Below are positions 1 through 8,137 of a stretch of DNA of 32,805 bases, one piece after another. The DNA is taken from NCBI GenBank assembly GCA_035493835.1, contig DATJHO010000077.1, positions 1 to 32,805 of the forward strand, in the 5' to 3' direction. The DNA comes from DASZTU01 sp035493835. Its GTDB lineage: Bacteria; Pseudomonadota; Alphaproteobacteria; Rhizobiales; Devosiaceae. The notes under the pieces are model-generated. The model was not told the DNA's origin. It made no database searches and saw only the letters and a program-made list of their open reading frames with translations. A program made the position numbers and the translations under genes. Every line of letters begins with the position of its first letter. The stretch's first letter is position 1.

Positions 1-1313
1 CGCCATTGGGACAGCCCATAGACCTGCATCTTCAGCAAGTCCTTGATCGGATTGAAGCCGCCATTCATGTCGCCATAAATCGTCGCGTAGCCGACCGCCA
101 TTTCGGACTTGTTGCCGGTGGTCAGCAGCATGCTGCCGAACTTGTTGGAGAGCGCCATCAGGATCAGCCCGCGCATGCGGGACTGGATGTTTTCCTCGGT
201 GATATCGGCAGCCTGCCCTGCAAACAGCTGCGCCAGCTCGCCATTGACTGCTTCGACCGGTACGCTGATGGGGATCGCGTCGTAGCGCACGCCGAGACGG
301 GTGGCGCAATCCTTGGCGTCCTTGAGGCTGTCCTCCGAGGTGTAGCGGTAGGGCAGCATCACGCAATGGACGTTCTGCTTGCCCAAGGCATCGACCGCCA
401 TGGCGGCAACCACCGCGCTGTCGATGCCGCCGGAAAGGCCGAGCACCACCTTCTTGAAGCCGTTCTTGCCGACATAGTCGCGCAGGCCGAGCACGGCAGC
501 ACGCCACTGCGCCTCCTCATGCGACGGCAGCGGCGTCGCCGTCCGTTCCGTGCACGCCCAGCCGGTCTCGCGCCGCTCCCATTCGGAGACGACGAGGTCG
601 GACATGAACGACTTGCCCTGGAATGCTACCTCGCCATCGGCACCAATGCCGAACGACGCGCCGTCAAAGACCAACTCATCCTGCCCGCCGACCTGATTGA
701 GATAGAGCAGCGGCACCTTCACTTCCGCGACCCGCGAGCGCACCAGCTCGTACCGCTGGTTCTGCTTGTGGGCCCAATAGGGCGAACCGTTGGGGCACAG
801 CAGTATCTCGGCGCCGCTCCGCACCAGGCTCGCGCAAACGTCTTCGTGCCAGATGTCCTCGCAGATCGGCACGCCGATCGAAATGCCGCCAATCATGATC
901 GGCGCCGGCAGCGGGCCGGGAAGGAAATAGCGCTTCTCGTAGAATACGTCGTCGTTGGGCAGCTCGCGCTTGAAGCGGGTGGCGAGGATCTCGCCCCTTT
1001 CGGCATAGATGACCGCGTTGCGCAGCGTGCCGTCCGGCTCCCGCCAGATAGTGGGCAGCAGCAGGCCGATCTTGCTGTTCTTCGTTTCCTCGACGAGCGC
1101 CTGGGCCGCCTCCATCGCATCCTCGACGAAGCGCGGCTTGAACAGCAGATCCTCGGGGAAATAGCCGGTCAGGAACAGCTCGGAAAACATCACGAGGTCT
1201 GCCTTGGCCGCAAGCGCCTGCGCCAGCGCCTTCTTGCCCAGCGCCAGATTTTGCTTGAGCGCACCAACCGTGGGGTTGAGCTGCGCCAGCGCGATGCGAA
1301 GTCGTTCGGTCAC
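1..1313 (-). CDS. nadE: Glutamine-dependent NAD+ synthase, C-terminus cut by window edge
   Basis: The encoded enzyme makes NAD+ from deamido-NAD+, ATP and glutamine in the cytoplasm. The N-terminal nitrilase-type glutaminase domain shows its catalytic triad: Glu45 in LVMFSELFLTGY, a Lys in RFKRELPNDD, and Cys in GVPICEDIWH. The synthetase domain begins with the PP-loop VLGLSGGIDSAVVAAM near window position 435, and TTGNKSEMAVGY lies close to the window edge. About 437 codons are present; the family is usually 550 to 570 residues, so roughly 120 residues lie outside. The start is a GTG at 1313, directly preceded by an in-frame TAG, so no earlier start is possible. The outer-membrane protein gene lies 93 bases upstream on the same strand. 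The gene is missed by ATG-only searches because of the GTG start and open end. Identification is secure. Confidence 0.95.
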   Translation of the reverse strand, partial: MTERLRIALAQLNPTVGALKQNLALGKKALAQALAAKADLVMFSELFLTGYFPEDLLFKPRFVEDAMEAAQALVEETKNSKIGLLLPTIWREPDGTLRNAVIYAERGEILATRFKRELPNDDVFYEKRYFLPGPLPAPIMIGGISIGVPICEDIWHEDVCASLVRSGAEILLCPNGSPYWAHKQNQRYELVRSRVAEVKVPLLYLNQVGGQDELVFDGASFGIGADGEVAFQGKSFMSDLVVSEWERRETGWACTERTATPLPSHEEAQWRAAVLGLRDYVGKNGFKKVVLGLSGGIDSAVVAAMAVDALGKQNVHCVMLPYRYTSEDSLKDAKDCATRLGVRYDAIPISVPVEAVNGELAQLFAGQAADITEENIQSRMRGLILMALSNKFGSMLLTTGNKSEMAVGYATIYGDMNGGFNPIKDLLKMQVYGLSQW

Positions 1314-1406
1314 GTCCTAAGCCTTGCAACGAAAAACCGGCAAGACTTAGCCGCTCCCCCCCATCAGGGCAAGCGGCCAAAGGATGGACCCGACGGACGG
1401 CGTAGA

Positions 1407-2450
1407 TCAGAAATTATAGGTCATTTCCGTCAAGAGGCCGTAGCGGAACAGCGACCAGGGATCCGACGAATAAACATAACGCTGCTGGCCCGCCACCGTG
1501 TGGCTGGAGTCGTTGCTCACCGCGATGGTGTTGTAGGAATTCTGCGTCTGGCCCTGGAGATACCATGCCCGCCCACCCAGCCGGAACGTCAGATTGCTCG
1601 TTGGGTGGTAGCCGAACATCAGTTCGCCCATCGCGCCATAGCCCCAACCGTCCGTGCTGACTGCCGATGACTGGATGAGCACATCCGATCCGCTGGCCTG
1701 GTTCGGCACCCCGAACGCCCCCAACACGCCGCTGAGGTTGGCATAGGGCACGGCGGCCAGCTCGCCGTTCACGTCGAAGTAAGTGCCCAGATTGGCCTTG
1801 CCGGAAAAGCCAAGCCGCAATGCATTGATTTCGATGTTGTTTTCCTGGCTATCACCCGGGCCGACCACGTTCCCGTTGTACGAAAAGTCCGAAGTCTGCG
1901 TCCCGACCGTGTAGTTGGCCCGGCCCATATTGGGGGAATCGTTCCAGTACATGTAGCCTGCGAACGGCCCGAAGCTCATGCCGCTCCGCGGATCGCCGAG
2001 CCAGGAATACCCAAGGTCGGCGCCGGCGTAAGCAACGTGCCCATCCGTTATCGAGGCGCTGTCGCCGAACTGGTCCGCCGCCGAGCCGTTGATCGCGAAA
2101 TCGACGCCACCAATGCCTTTGGCATAAAAGCCAGTCGAATGATCGTCGACCCGGAAATAGGCCTCGGCCGAGTTCGTGTTGTCGTTCTCGCTCACGCTGG
2201 AGGGGCCGACGGTGAATTTCTGCGCGCCCCACGAATACCAGTAGCGCAGGCCCAGTTCGAAGGTCAGCGGGTCATAAGCGTCCGAATTGTCGAAGTCCTG
2301 CGAAAAGCCCGACCGCAAATCGTCAGAGTTGCCGAAGAAGTTCTGGTAGCCGCCACTGTAGCCTTGCCCCCCTATATCGGCGGCGATTGCAGGAAGCGTC
2401 AGTGGCGTTACCGCCATCGCAACGACCAGAAACGGCACGACACGGGTCAT
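1407..2450 (-). CDS. Outer-membrane beta-barrel protein, putative porin
   Basis: A 347-residue exported protein. Residues 1 to 23 form a signal peptide ending in PAIAA. The mature part is rich in alternating aromatic and polar strands such as FELGLRYWYSW, SFGPFAGYMYW and LTFRLGGRAWYL, and ends in TEMTYNF, the terminal Phe that the BAM complex reads in outer-membrane barrels. It has many Asn, Gly and Ser and few Lys, typical of loops and strands of a porin-like barrel. A Shine-Dalgarno CGGAG lies six bases before the ATG. I cannot name a specific family; an Lpg1974-like or OmpA-like barrel is possible. Function as a pore or surface protein is inferred. It is transcribed toward nadE, but no functional link is evident. 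Confidence 0.75.
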   Translation of the reverse strand: MTRVVPFLVVAMAVTPLTLPAIAADIGGQGYSGGYQNFFGNSDDLRSGFSQDFDNSDAYDPLTFELGLRYWYSWGAQKFTVGPSSVSENDNTNSAEAYFRVDDHSTGFYAKGIGGVDFAINGSAADQFGDSASITDGHVAYAGADLGYSWLGDPRSGMSFGPFAGYMYWNDSPNMGRANYTVGTQTSDFSYNGNVVGPGDSQENNIEINALRLGFSGKANLGTYFDVNGELAAVPYANLSGVLGAFGVPNQASGSDVLIQSSAVSTDGWGYGAMGELMFGYHPTSNLTFRLGGRAWYLQGQTQNSYNTIAVSNDSSHTVAGQQRYVYSSDPWSLFRYGLLTEMTYNF

Positions 2451-2548
2451 CGACTACTCCGGCAACTCTCAGGACAACTGCCGGTATTTATGGACGATTA
2501 GGGTTAATGTTCCGCTTACGGAGGGGCGGCCGGCCAAGCCGTGCGGGC

Positions 2549-2677
2549 CCCCCACCCCACCCTGGCGCTGCCGCGCTCACCCTCCCCACAAGGGGGAGGG
2601 AGCGATGGGACACAATGCGGTGCAACAAATCTCCCTCCCCCTTGTGGGGAGGGTAGCGGCAGCAGGGTGGGGGTGGG
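2549..2677. repeat. Long imperfect inverted repeat with GC-rich arms
   Basis: Two arms of about 45 bases face each other. Bases 2579-2601 and 2632-2654 are exact reverse complements (23 of 23), with a 30-base loop, and the outer arms continue the match with small gaps. Each inner arm contains CACAAGGGGG or its complement. It lies between the end of the DAHP synthase gene and the start of the outer-membrane protein gene, both on the minus strand. It may terminate the former transcript or fold in the leader of the latter. A degenerate relative is at 17593-17632. Confidence 0.8.
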
Positions 2678-2724
2678 CAACAGGGTCAGCCTCACCAATC
2701 GCCGCCCCGCCACACCCGAAGCGA

Positions 2725-4104
2725 TCACTCCGCCGCCGTCGTAACCGCCCGCGCGGGCTTTGCGGACCGGATTTCCTCCGCGACCAGGAACGCCATCTCG
2801 AGGGCCTGGCTGGCGTTGAGGCGAGGGTCGCAATAGGTGTGGTAGCGGTCCTGAAGGCTCGCCTCGGTCACTGCCGACACCCCGCCGCCGACGCACTCGG
2901 TCACGTCGTCACCGGTCATCTCGATGTGAATGCCGCCCGCATAGGTGCCCATCTGCCGGTGCACCTCGAAAAAACCCTTCACTTCGCCCAGCACGCGGTC
3001 GAACGGCCGGGTCTTGTAGCCGGTGGACGCCTTGATGGTGTTGCCGTGCATCGGATCGCATACCCAGACGACGGTGCGGCCGGCCTTCTCGACCGTCTCG
3101 ATCAGCCGCGGCAGGTCGCCCCGCACCCGATCGGCGCCAAAACGGCTGATCAGGGTGATGCGGCCGGCCTCGTCAGTGGGGTTCAGCCGATCGAGCAGAC
3201 GGAGCAGGTCATCGGAGGAAAGGCTCGGACCGCACTTGATGCCGATGGGGTTTTTGATTCCGGCAAAATATTCGGTGTGGGCGCCATCGGGCTGGCGGGT
3301 ACGATCGCCGATCCAGACCATGTGGCCGGAGGTGGCATACCAGTCGTTGGTGATGGAATCGCGCCGGGTCATCGCCTCTTCGTAGCCGAGCAGCAGCGCC
3401 TCGTGGCTGGTGAAGAAGCGAGTCTCGCGCAATGCCGGCGTATTCTCCGGCGTCAACCCCAGCGCGCGCATGAAATCGATGGCGTCATCGATCTTCTTGG
3501 CCACTTCCTCGAAGCGCGGATAGGCGTTGGAATCCTTCATGAAGCCCATCGTCCATTCGTGGACGCGGGCAAGGTTGGCGTAGCCGCCGGTGGCGAAGGC
3601 GCGGATCAGGTTGAGCGTCGCCGCCGACTGGCGATAGGCCAGCAGCAGCCGTTCCGGATCGGGGATGCGCGCCTCGGGGGTGAAGGCGATATCGTTGATG
3701 ATGTCGCCGCGATAGCTCGGCAGCGTCACCCCGTCGATGGTCTCGGTATCCGCCGAGCGCGGCTTGGCGAACTGGCCGGCTATGCGGCCGACCTTCACCA
3801 CCGGCTTGCCGGCGCTGTGCGTCAGGATCACCGCCATCTGCAGGAAGACGCGGAAGAAATCGCGAATGTGATCGGCGCCGTGTTCGGCAAAACTCTCGGC
3901 GCAATCGCCACCCTGCAACAGGAACGCCCTGCCCTGCGCCACGTCGGCCAATTGCGCCTTGAGTTCACGCGCCTCGCCGGCAAAGACCAGCGGTGGGAAG
4001 CTCGCCAGCTGCTTTTCGACGGCGGCCAGCCGATCCTGGTCGGGATAGGCCGGCACCTGGGAAATCGGCTTGTCGCGCCAGCTCTTAGGCGTCCAGTCAC
4101 TCAT
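2725..4104 (-). CDS. Class II 3-deoxy-7-phosphoheptulonate (DAHP) synthase
   Basis: The product catalyses the first step of the shikimate pathway, condensing phosphoenolpyruvate with erythrose 4-phosphate, and so feeds aromatic amino acid synthesis. The 459-residue protein has the plant-like class II signature: WRDKPISQVPAYPD near the N-terminus, FLLQGGDCAESF with the metal-binding Cys68, then KVGRIAGQFAKPRS, LWIGDRTRQ-like and WVCDPMHGNT blocks, and GGIHIEMTGDDVTEC near the end. The ATG at 4104 has GGGAGG six bases upstream; a longer frame reaching 4155 adds 17 residues without a good ribosome site, so I chose 4104. The length matches the family. The spacing of 281 bases to gor with a repeat between suggests its own promoter. 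Confidence 0.95.
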   Translation of the reverse strand: MSDWTPKSWRDKPISQVPAYPDQDRLAAVEKQLASFPPLVFAGEARELKAQLADVAQGRAFLLQGGDCAESFAEHGADHIRDFFRVFLQMAVILTHSAGKPVVKVGRIAGQFAKPRSADTETIDGVTLPSYRGDIINDIAFTPEARIPDPERLLLAYRQSAATLNLIRAFATGGYANLARVHEWTMGFMKDSNAYPRFEEVAKKIDDAIDFMRALGLTPENTPALRETRFFTSHEALLLGYEEAMTRRDSITNDWYATSGHMVWIGDRTRQPDGAHTEYFAGIKNPIGIKCGPSLSSDDLLRLLDRLNPTDEAGRITLISRFGADRVRGDLPRLIETVEKAGRTVVWVCDPMHGNTIKASTGYKTRPFDRVLGEVKGFFEVHRQMGTYAGGIHIEMTGDDVTECVGGGVSAVTEASLQDRYHTYCDPRLNASQALEMAFLVAEEIRSAKPARAVTTAAE

Positions 4105-4234
4105 CACGATCCTCCCGCAGCGGGCCCTATTTGCAGTTGAGGCGCGGTCTATCAAGGCGGAGCGGCGGTGCCAAGCGGCAAGTGGGCATGCCGGCCAACT
4201 CCCCGCCCTTCGCGAGGAGAGAATGCCTTTCGGT

Positions 4235-4318
4235 CGACCTCATGGTGAGCCTGTCGAACCACGAGGTCGGGGCGGTGCGTCCGTGGCCCACCATTCGACA
4301 GGCTCAGGATGAGGTTGG
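4235..4318. repeat. Paired palindromic repeat, CTGTCGAA family
   Basis: Left unit GACCTCATGGTGAGCCTGTC and right unit TTCGACAGGCTCAGGATGAG are in opposite orientation about 25 bases apart, in the 281-base gap between gor and the DAHP synthase gene. The same family recurs at 17488-17568 and 19830-19951. Confidence 0.8.
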
Positions 4319-4385
4319 AGCGTGTGGGCAACCTGGCCCTCCCCGCCCTAGGGACCCTCCGGGACGAGGACCCCAGTATCACAGC

Positions 4386-5759
4386 CTAGACCTTCGCCCC
4401 GTTCCTGTAGCGATAGGTCGGGGCCTTGAACGTCACCAGTTCCTCGCCGGCGGTCGGGTGCATGGCGAAGGTGCGGTCGAAATCAGCCTTGGTGGCCTTC
4501 ATGCCCATGGCGATCGCCGCGAGTTGGATCATTTCCGCGGCACCGGGGCCAATGATGTGAAGGCCGAGCACCCGCTGGTCCTCGGCAAGGGTAATCATCT
4601 TCAGCATCATGCGGTCGCTCTTGTCCGACAGCGTGTTCATCATCGGCCGGAAGCGGGCGAGGTAGACGTCGATATCGCCATGAGTCAGCGCCTCCGCCTC
4701 GGTCAGCCCGATGGTCGCCACTTCCGGCTCCGAGAACACCGCCGTGCCGATCAGCGAATGGTCGACTGCCACCGGATTGTTGTTGAACAGCGTCTCGGCC
4801 ACCGCCGCGCCCTCCCGGATCGCCGCGGGGGTGAGCGCCGTGCGGCCGGTCACGTCACCCACTGCATAGATCGAGGACACATTGGTGCGCGAGAACCGGT
4901 CGACCTCGATGGCGCCGTCGGCCCTGAGCTCGACTCCGGCCTTCTCGAGCCCGAGATTGTGCACATTGGGGGCCCGGCCCGTCGCGAACAACACGGCGCC
5001 GAAGGGCGCCTCGGTGCCATCCCCGAAACTGACGAGGATGTCCTTGCCCTCCCGACGCAGGCTCTTCACATTGGTCTCGTAGATCCGCCTGATGCCGCGG
5101 TTTTCGAGCCCGGCATCGAGCCCTTCCCGCAGATCCTCGTCGAAGCCGCGCAGCACGCAGGTGCCGCGGTAGATCAGCGTGGTATGGACCCCGAGGCCGG
5201 CAAAGATCGTGGCGAACTCGACGCCGATATAGCCGCCGCCCTCGATGAGGATCGAATGCGGCAACTCCTTGAGATCGAACGCCTCGTTGGAGGTGATGCC
5301 GAGTTCCTTGCCGGGAATGTCGGGAATGCTCGGGCGCGCGCCCGTCGCAACCAGGATGTAGCGGGTGGAGAGCGTCCTGCCGCCATTTACGGTCCGTACC
5401 GTGTTCGCATCAACGATCTCGGCGCGGTCGCGGATGATCTCGACACCGGTGCGGTCGAGCCCGGCGACATAGGCCGTCTCGAGACGCGAGATTTCCTTCT
5501 CCTTGTTGGCGACCAGGGTCGGCCAATCGAAGGAGGCATCGACGTGCCAGCCAAAAGTGCTCGCGATATCGAAACTGTCCTTGAAGCGGCTGGCATAGAC
5601 GTAGAGCTTCTTCGGCACGCAGCCGCGGATCACGCAGGTGCCGCCGAAGCGATATTCCTCGATAATCGCAACCCTCGCGCCATAGGTCGCTGCCATCCGC
5701 GCCGCGCGCACGCCGCCCGACCCCGCGCCGATCACCACCAGATCATAGGACTCGCTCAA
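4386..5759 (-). CDS. gor: Glutathione-disulfide reductase
   Basis: A flavoprotein of 457 residues that reduces oxidised glutathione with NADPH in the cytoplasm. The N-terminal FAD-binding motif is VVIGAGSGGVRAAR (residues 8-21). The redox-active disulfide is in GGTCVIRGCVPKK (Cys42 and Cys47). An NADPH-binding fold follows at IEGGGYIGVEFA, the second FAD motif is YAVGDVTGR, and the C-terminal catalytic pair His434 and Glu439 is in HPTAGEE. GCVPKK rather than GCxPTK supports glutathione reductase over other family members. The start is a TTG with AGGAG six bases upstream. It follows rpiA and the DUF2059 gene on the same strand; a weak terminator-like hairpin lies in the 93-base gap to the latter. 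Confidence 0.95.
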   Translation of the reverse strand: MSESYDLVVIGAGSGGVRAARMAATYGARVAIIEEYRFGGTCVIRGCVPKKLYVYASRFKDSFDIASTFGWHVDASFDWPTLVANKEKEISRLETAYVAGLDRTGVEIIRDRAEIVDANTVRTVNGGRTLSTRYILVATGARPSIPDIPGKELGITSNEAFDLKELPHSILIEGGGYIGVEFATIFAGLGVHTTLIYRGTCVLRGFDEDLREGLDAGLENRGIRRIYETNVKSLRREGKDILVSFGDGTEAPFGAVLFATGRAPNVHNLGLEKAGVELRADGAIEVDRFSRTNVSSIYAVGDVTGRTALTPAAIREGAAVAETLFNNNPVAVDHSLIGTAVFSEPEVATIGLTEAEALTHGDIDVYLARFRPMMNTLSDKSDRMMLKMITLAEDQRVLGLHIIGPGAAEMIQLAAIAMGMKATKADFDRTFAMHPTAGEELVTFKAPTYRYRNGAKV

Positions 5760-5800
5760 AACCCGCTCCTGAAGTCACACATGCCATAGGCCTAAATAGG

Positions 5801-5828
5801 TAAAGGCCCCGCTTTCGGCGAGGCCTTC
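5801..5828 (-). terminator. Probable intrinsic terminator after the DUF2059 gene
   Basis: On the minus strand the sequence AAGGCCTCGCCGAAAGCGGG continues into GCCTTTA. It forms a stem of about nine pairs with a short GAAA-type loop and then a brief T run. It lies 25 bases past the DUF2059 stop and before gor. The short T tract makes it weak, so read-through to gor is possible. Confidence 0.55.
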
Positions 5829-5852
5829 ATGAAATGTTGCAGAGGGCCAGCC

Positions 5853-6365
5853 CTAGAGCGTTACGCCCTTGGTCTTCAGGTCCGCCCGCACCTTGGCGTA
5901 AAACTCGGTCGCGACATTGACCTGGAACAGCGCCATCACCTTCTGCAGTTCCTGGTTGATGGCGAAATTCTGGGAGGCCAGCTTCTGTCCCGCCGGCGAC
6001 GAGTAGAAGTTGACGATCTGCTGCATCTCGTCCTGCGTGAAATGCTGGGCATAGATGCGCGCGACCTGGTCCATCAGCGTGGAGCGCTGGTCCTTGTAGG
6101 TCTTGACTACCTCGGTGACCGCATCGGTCGCCTGCTGCTGCAAATTCGGGTTGAGCCTCAGGATCTGCTGCAGGGTGCGCGCGGCAACGTTGGCAACGGT
6201 GGTGCCGTAAACATCGACTTTGTCGGTCAGGTCGACATATTTGCGCGCCAGCGCCAGTTGATCGGGCGAAATTTCCTGCGCGAAGGCCGGCACCGATCCG
6301 GCGAACATGGCCACAGACAGCGCGACTGCGGCAAGCCAGCCGGCGCGCCGGTTAATACTGATCAT
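5853..6365 (-). CDS. Secreted DUF2059 domain protein
   Basis: A 170-residue protein with an N-terminal signal peptide (about residues 1-29, cleavage after SVPAFA). The helical mature part contains the DUF2059 pattern: YAQHFTQDEMQQIVNFYSSPAGQKLA near residues 105-130, in which a short tract FYSSPAGQK is the hallmark. It is predicted periplasmic. The biochemical role of DUF2059 is not established. It lies between rpiA (72 bases upstream) and gor (93 bases downstream) on the same strand. Both neighbours touch NADPH and redox balance, which hints at, but does not show, a stress-related role. The ATG at 6365 has AGGGA ten bases before it. Confidence 0.85.
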   Translation of the reverse strand: MISINRRAGWLAAVALSVAMFAGSVPAFAQEISPDQLALARKYVDLTDKVDVYGTTVANVAARTLQQILRLNPNLQQQATDAVTEVVKTYKDQRSTLMDQVARIYAQHFTQDEMQQIVNFYSSPAGQKLASQNFAINQELQKVMALFQVNVATEFYAKVRADLKTKGVTL

Positions 6366-6437
6366 CGGTTCAAAATCCCTGTTTGACTAAACCCTCTTAG
6401 CGCGGGCCGTGTCGCCCGTCACCAGCCGTCCGAAACC

Positions 6438-7133
6438 TCATTGCCGGTCGCGCACTTCGACCCCGTTCGGACCGGCAATATAGGCCCGCTTGCACATCCC
6501 GAGAAAAAGGCCGTGCTCGACCACGCCGGGTACGCTCGACAGCGCCTCGGCGAGCGCTTGTGGGGCCGGAATGCGGCCAAATGAAGCGTCGAGGATGTAG
6601 TGCCCCCCGTCGGTCACGAAGGGGTGCCCCGCCGAATCAAGGCGTTGCTTGAGCCCACCCTGCGCCTCGAAGGCGACCAGCAGTTCGGCGAGGACGCGCT
6701 TGGTCGCGCCGAGGCCGAACCGGTTGACTTCGATGGGCAGGGCAAAACGCCCGAGAATCTCGACCTCCTTGGAGGCATCCGCGATCACGACCATCCGGTC
6801 GGAGGCCGCGGCGACGATCTTCTCCCGCAGCAGCGCCCCGCCGGCGCCCTTTATCAGGTTGAGGTCAGGATCGATCTCATCGGCCCCATCCACCGTCAGG
6901 TCGAGATGATCGATGGTATCGAGATCAGTCAGCGGAATCCCAAGGCTTTTCGCCTGGGCGGCCGTGGCTTCCGAGGTGGGCACACAGAGGCAGGCAAACC
7001 CCTCGCGCACGCGCGCGCCCAGCAGGTCGACGAAATGCCGGGCGGTCGAACCGGTACCCAGTCCAAGTCGCATGCCTTCCACCACTTCCTCGAGCGCCAT
7101 GGCGGCGGCAGCGCGCTTTTCTTGTTCGAACAT
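6438..7133 (-). CDS. rpiA: Ribose-5-phosphate isomerase A
   Basis: Interconverts ribose 5-phosphate and ribulose 5-phosphate in the pentose phosphate pathway. The 231-residue length is normal. The phosphate-binding loop LGLGTGSTARHF is at residues 23-34, the catalytic block LTVDGADEIDP lies around residues 78-88, and NLIKGAGGALLREKIVA follows directly. The C-terminal part has the usual VTDGGHYILD and PGVVEHGLF blocks. It is the first gene of the minus-strand run rpiA, DUF2059, gor and diverges from the L,D-transpeptidase gene across 247 bases. The ribosome site AGAAGA before the ATG is modest. Confidence 0.97.
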   Translation of the reverse strand: MFEQEKRAAAAMALEEVVEGMRLGLGTGSTARHFVDLLGARVREGFACLCVPTSEATAAQAKSLGIPLTDLDTIDHLDLTVDGADEIDPDLNLIKGAGGALLREKIVAAASDRMVVIADASKEVEILGRFALPIEVNRFGLGATKRVLAELLVAFEAQGGLKQRLDSAGHPFVTDGGHYILDASFGRIPAPQALAEALSSVPGVVEHGLFLGMCKRAYIAGPNGVEVRDRQ

Positions 7134-7380
7134 GTCTTCTGGCCAGTCTTACGGGGCGTCGGGCGCCACTAATCCTACTCCGTTGAAGGGCCTACACCAA
7201 CCCTCACGCATAGGTGAGTGACAAATGTCGCTTGATAGCAACAGAATGTTGTTTAGCTGTCTCTTCTGTGGCCGAATCATGGCTACCGCTCTTTTCGCCT
7301 CTCATTAAACCCGCTAAGCACCTCCACATTTGGCACGGCAACCGATGCCATTCAGCATTTCAAGGGGCTCCGTTAGACAC
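7134..7380. promoter_or_regulatory. Divergent promoter region between rpiA and the L,D-transpeptidase gene
   Basis: This 247-base gap separates two genes transcribed away from each other, so both promoters should lie here. Part of it (about 7215-7335) is noticeably richer in A and T than its surroundings. I could not assign -35 and -10 elements with confidence and saw no repeat or small gene. Confidence 0.5.
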
Positions 7381-8040
7381 ATGTCTCGCATCAAAGCTGT
7401 CATTGTGGCGGCCATCTCGGTTCTACTGCTCGCGGTCTTGCCGGTGGCAGCGCAAGGCGTGCCGGCTAACTGGCGGGTTTGGGACCCCGTGGGCGGTCGG
7501 TGGGTGCACGCGGACGGCACCCCTTATGTCTACAATAGCTCCCGCTCGATTTTTGGCCCGAACGGCAGGACCATTGGACGCACCAATCCCGGCCAGAGCT
7601 CCGTTCCGCGCCAGGTCGTCGCCTACCCGACCAAGTACAAGCCCGGCACAATCGTCGTCGAAACCGAGCAGTTCCGGCTCTATTACGTGCTGCCGGGTGG
7701 CCAGGCGATCGCCTATGGCATCGGCGTCGGCCGCGACGGCTTCCGCTGGTCGGGCCAGCATGCCATTACCCGCAAGGCCGAGTGGCCGGGCTGGACGCCG
7801 CCGGCGCAGATGCGCAAGCGCGTGCCGGACCTGCCGGCCTACATGCCCGGTGGCCCCGACAACCCGCTCGGTGCGCGCGCGCTTTATATCGGGTCGACGC
7901 TCTATCGGGTGCATGGCACCTCGGAGCCGTGGACCATCGGCCAGCGCGTCTCCTCCGGCTGCATCCGCCTGACCAATGATGATATCATCGATCTTTATAG
8001 CCGCGTTGCCGTGGGCTCCCTACTCGTCGTCCACCAATAG
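7381..8040 (+). CDS. L,D-transpeptidase (YkuD domain)
   Basis: A 219-residue exported enzyme expected to cross-link peptidoglycan stem peptides or attach proteins to the wall in the periplasm. Residues 1-24 are a signal peptide ending AVLPVAAQ. A short linker with WDPVGGRWVHADGTPYVYN precedes the YkuD domain (about 90-219). The catalytic signature is YRVHGTSEPWTIGQ with His178 and SSGCIRLTNDDIIDLY with Cys194. The chosen ATG at 7381 begins the signal peptide; an upstream in-frame ATG at 7330 would put 17 polar residues before it. A strong terminator follows at 8061. The class matches ErfK/YbiS-like enzymes. Confidence 0.93.
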   Translation: MSRIKAVIVAAISVLLLAVLPVAAQGVPANWRVWDPVGGRWVHADGTPYVYNSSRSIFGPNGRTIGRTNPGQSSVPRQVVAYPTKYKPGTIVVETEQFRLYYVLPGGQAIAYGIGVGRDGFRWSGQHAITRKAEWPGWTPPAQMRKRVPDLPAYMPGGPDNPLGARALYIGSTLYRVHGTSEPWTIGQRVSSGCIRLTNDDIIDLYSRVAVGSLLVVHQ

Positions 8041-8060
8041 CCGCCCCAACGGGGTGAGAC

Positions 8061-8091
8061 ATGAGGCCGGCCACGCTGGCCTCATTTTTTT
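8061..8091 (+). terminator. Intrinsic terminator after the L,D-transpeptidase gene
   Basis: ATGAGGCC pairs with GGCCTCAT, with a further GC pair inside and a small loop, followed by seven T residues. This is the clearest Rho-independent terminator in the window and separates the transpeptidase gene from moaA. Confidence 0.9.
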
Positions 8092-8120
8092 GTGCGACGC
8101 CTTTGAGCGCCGCGCGGTAA

Positions 8121-8134
8121 GCGCTACATAGCGC
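8121..8134 (+). promoter_or_regulatory. Palindrome immediately upstream of the moaA start
   Basis: GCGCTACATAGCGC is self-complementary over five to six pairs and ends three bases before the moaA ATG, in the place where a ribosome site is expected. No good Shine-Dalgarno is seen nearby. It could be a structure affecting translation, or a chance palindrome. Confidence 0.4.
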
Positions 8135-8137
8135 CTC

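Noticed and set aside
6..1670. Long open frame on the plus strand across nadE
   Set aside because: It is antisense to nadE and the porin gene, has no recognisable domain, and its composition (many His, Arg, Asp, Gln) is that of a GC-rich shadow frame.
2605..5789. Two long plus-strand open frames (2605-4140, 4131-5789)
   Set aside because: They lie antisense to the DAHP synthase and gor genes, which are certain from catalytic motifs. The frames reflect high third-position GC.
7330..7360. Sigma-54-like TGGCAC motif before the L,D-transpeptidase gene
   Set aside because: The -12 GC element is not at the required spacing from the -24 GG.
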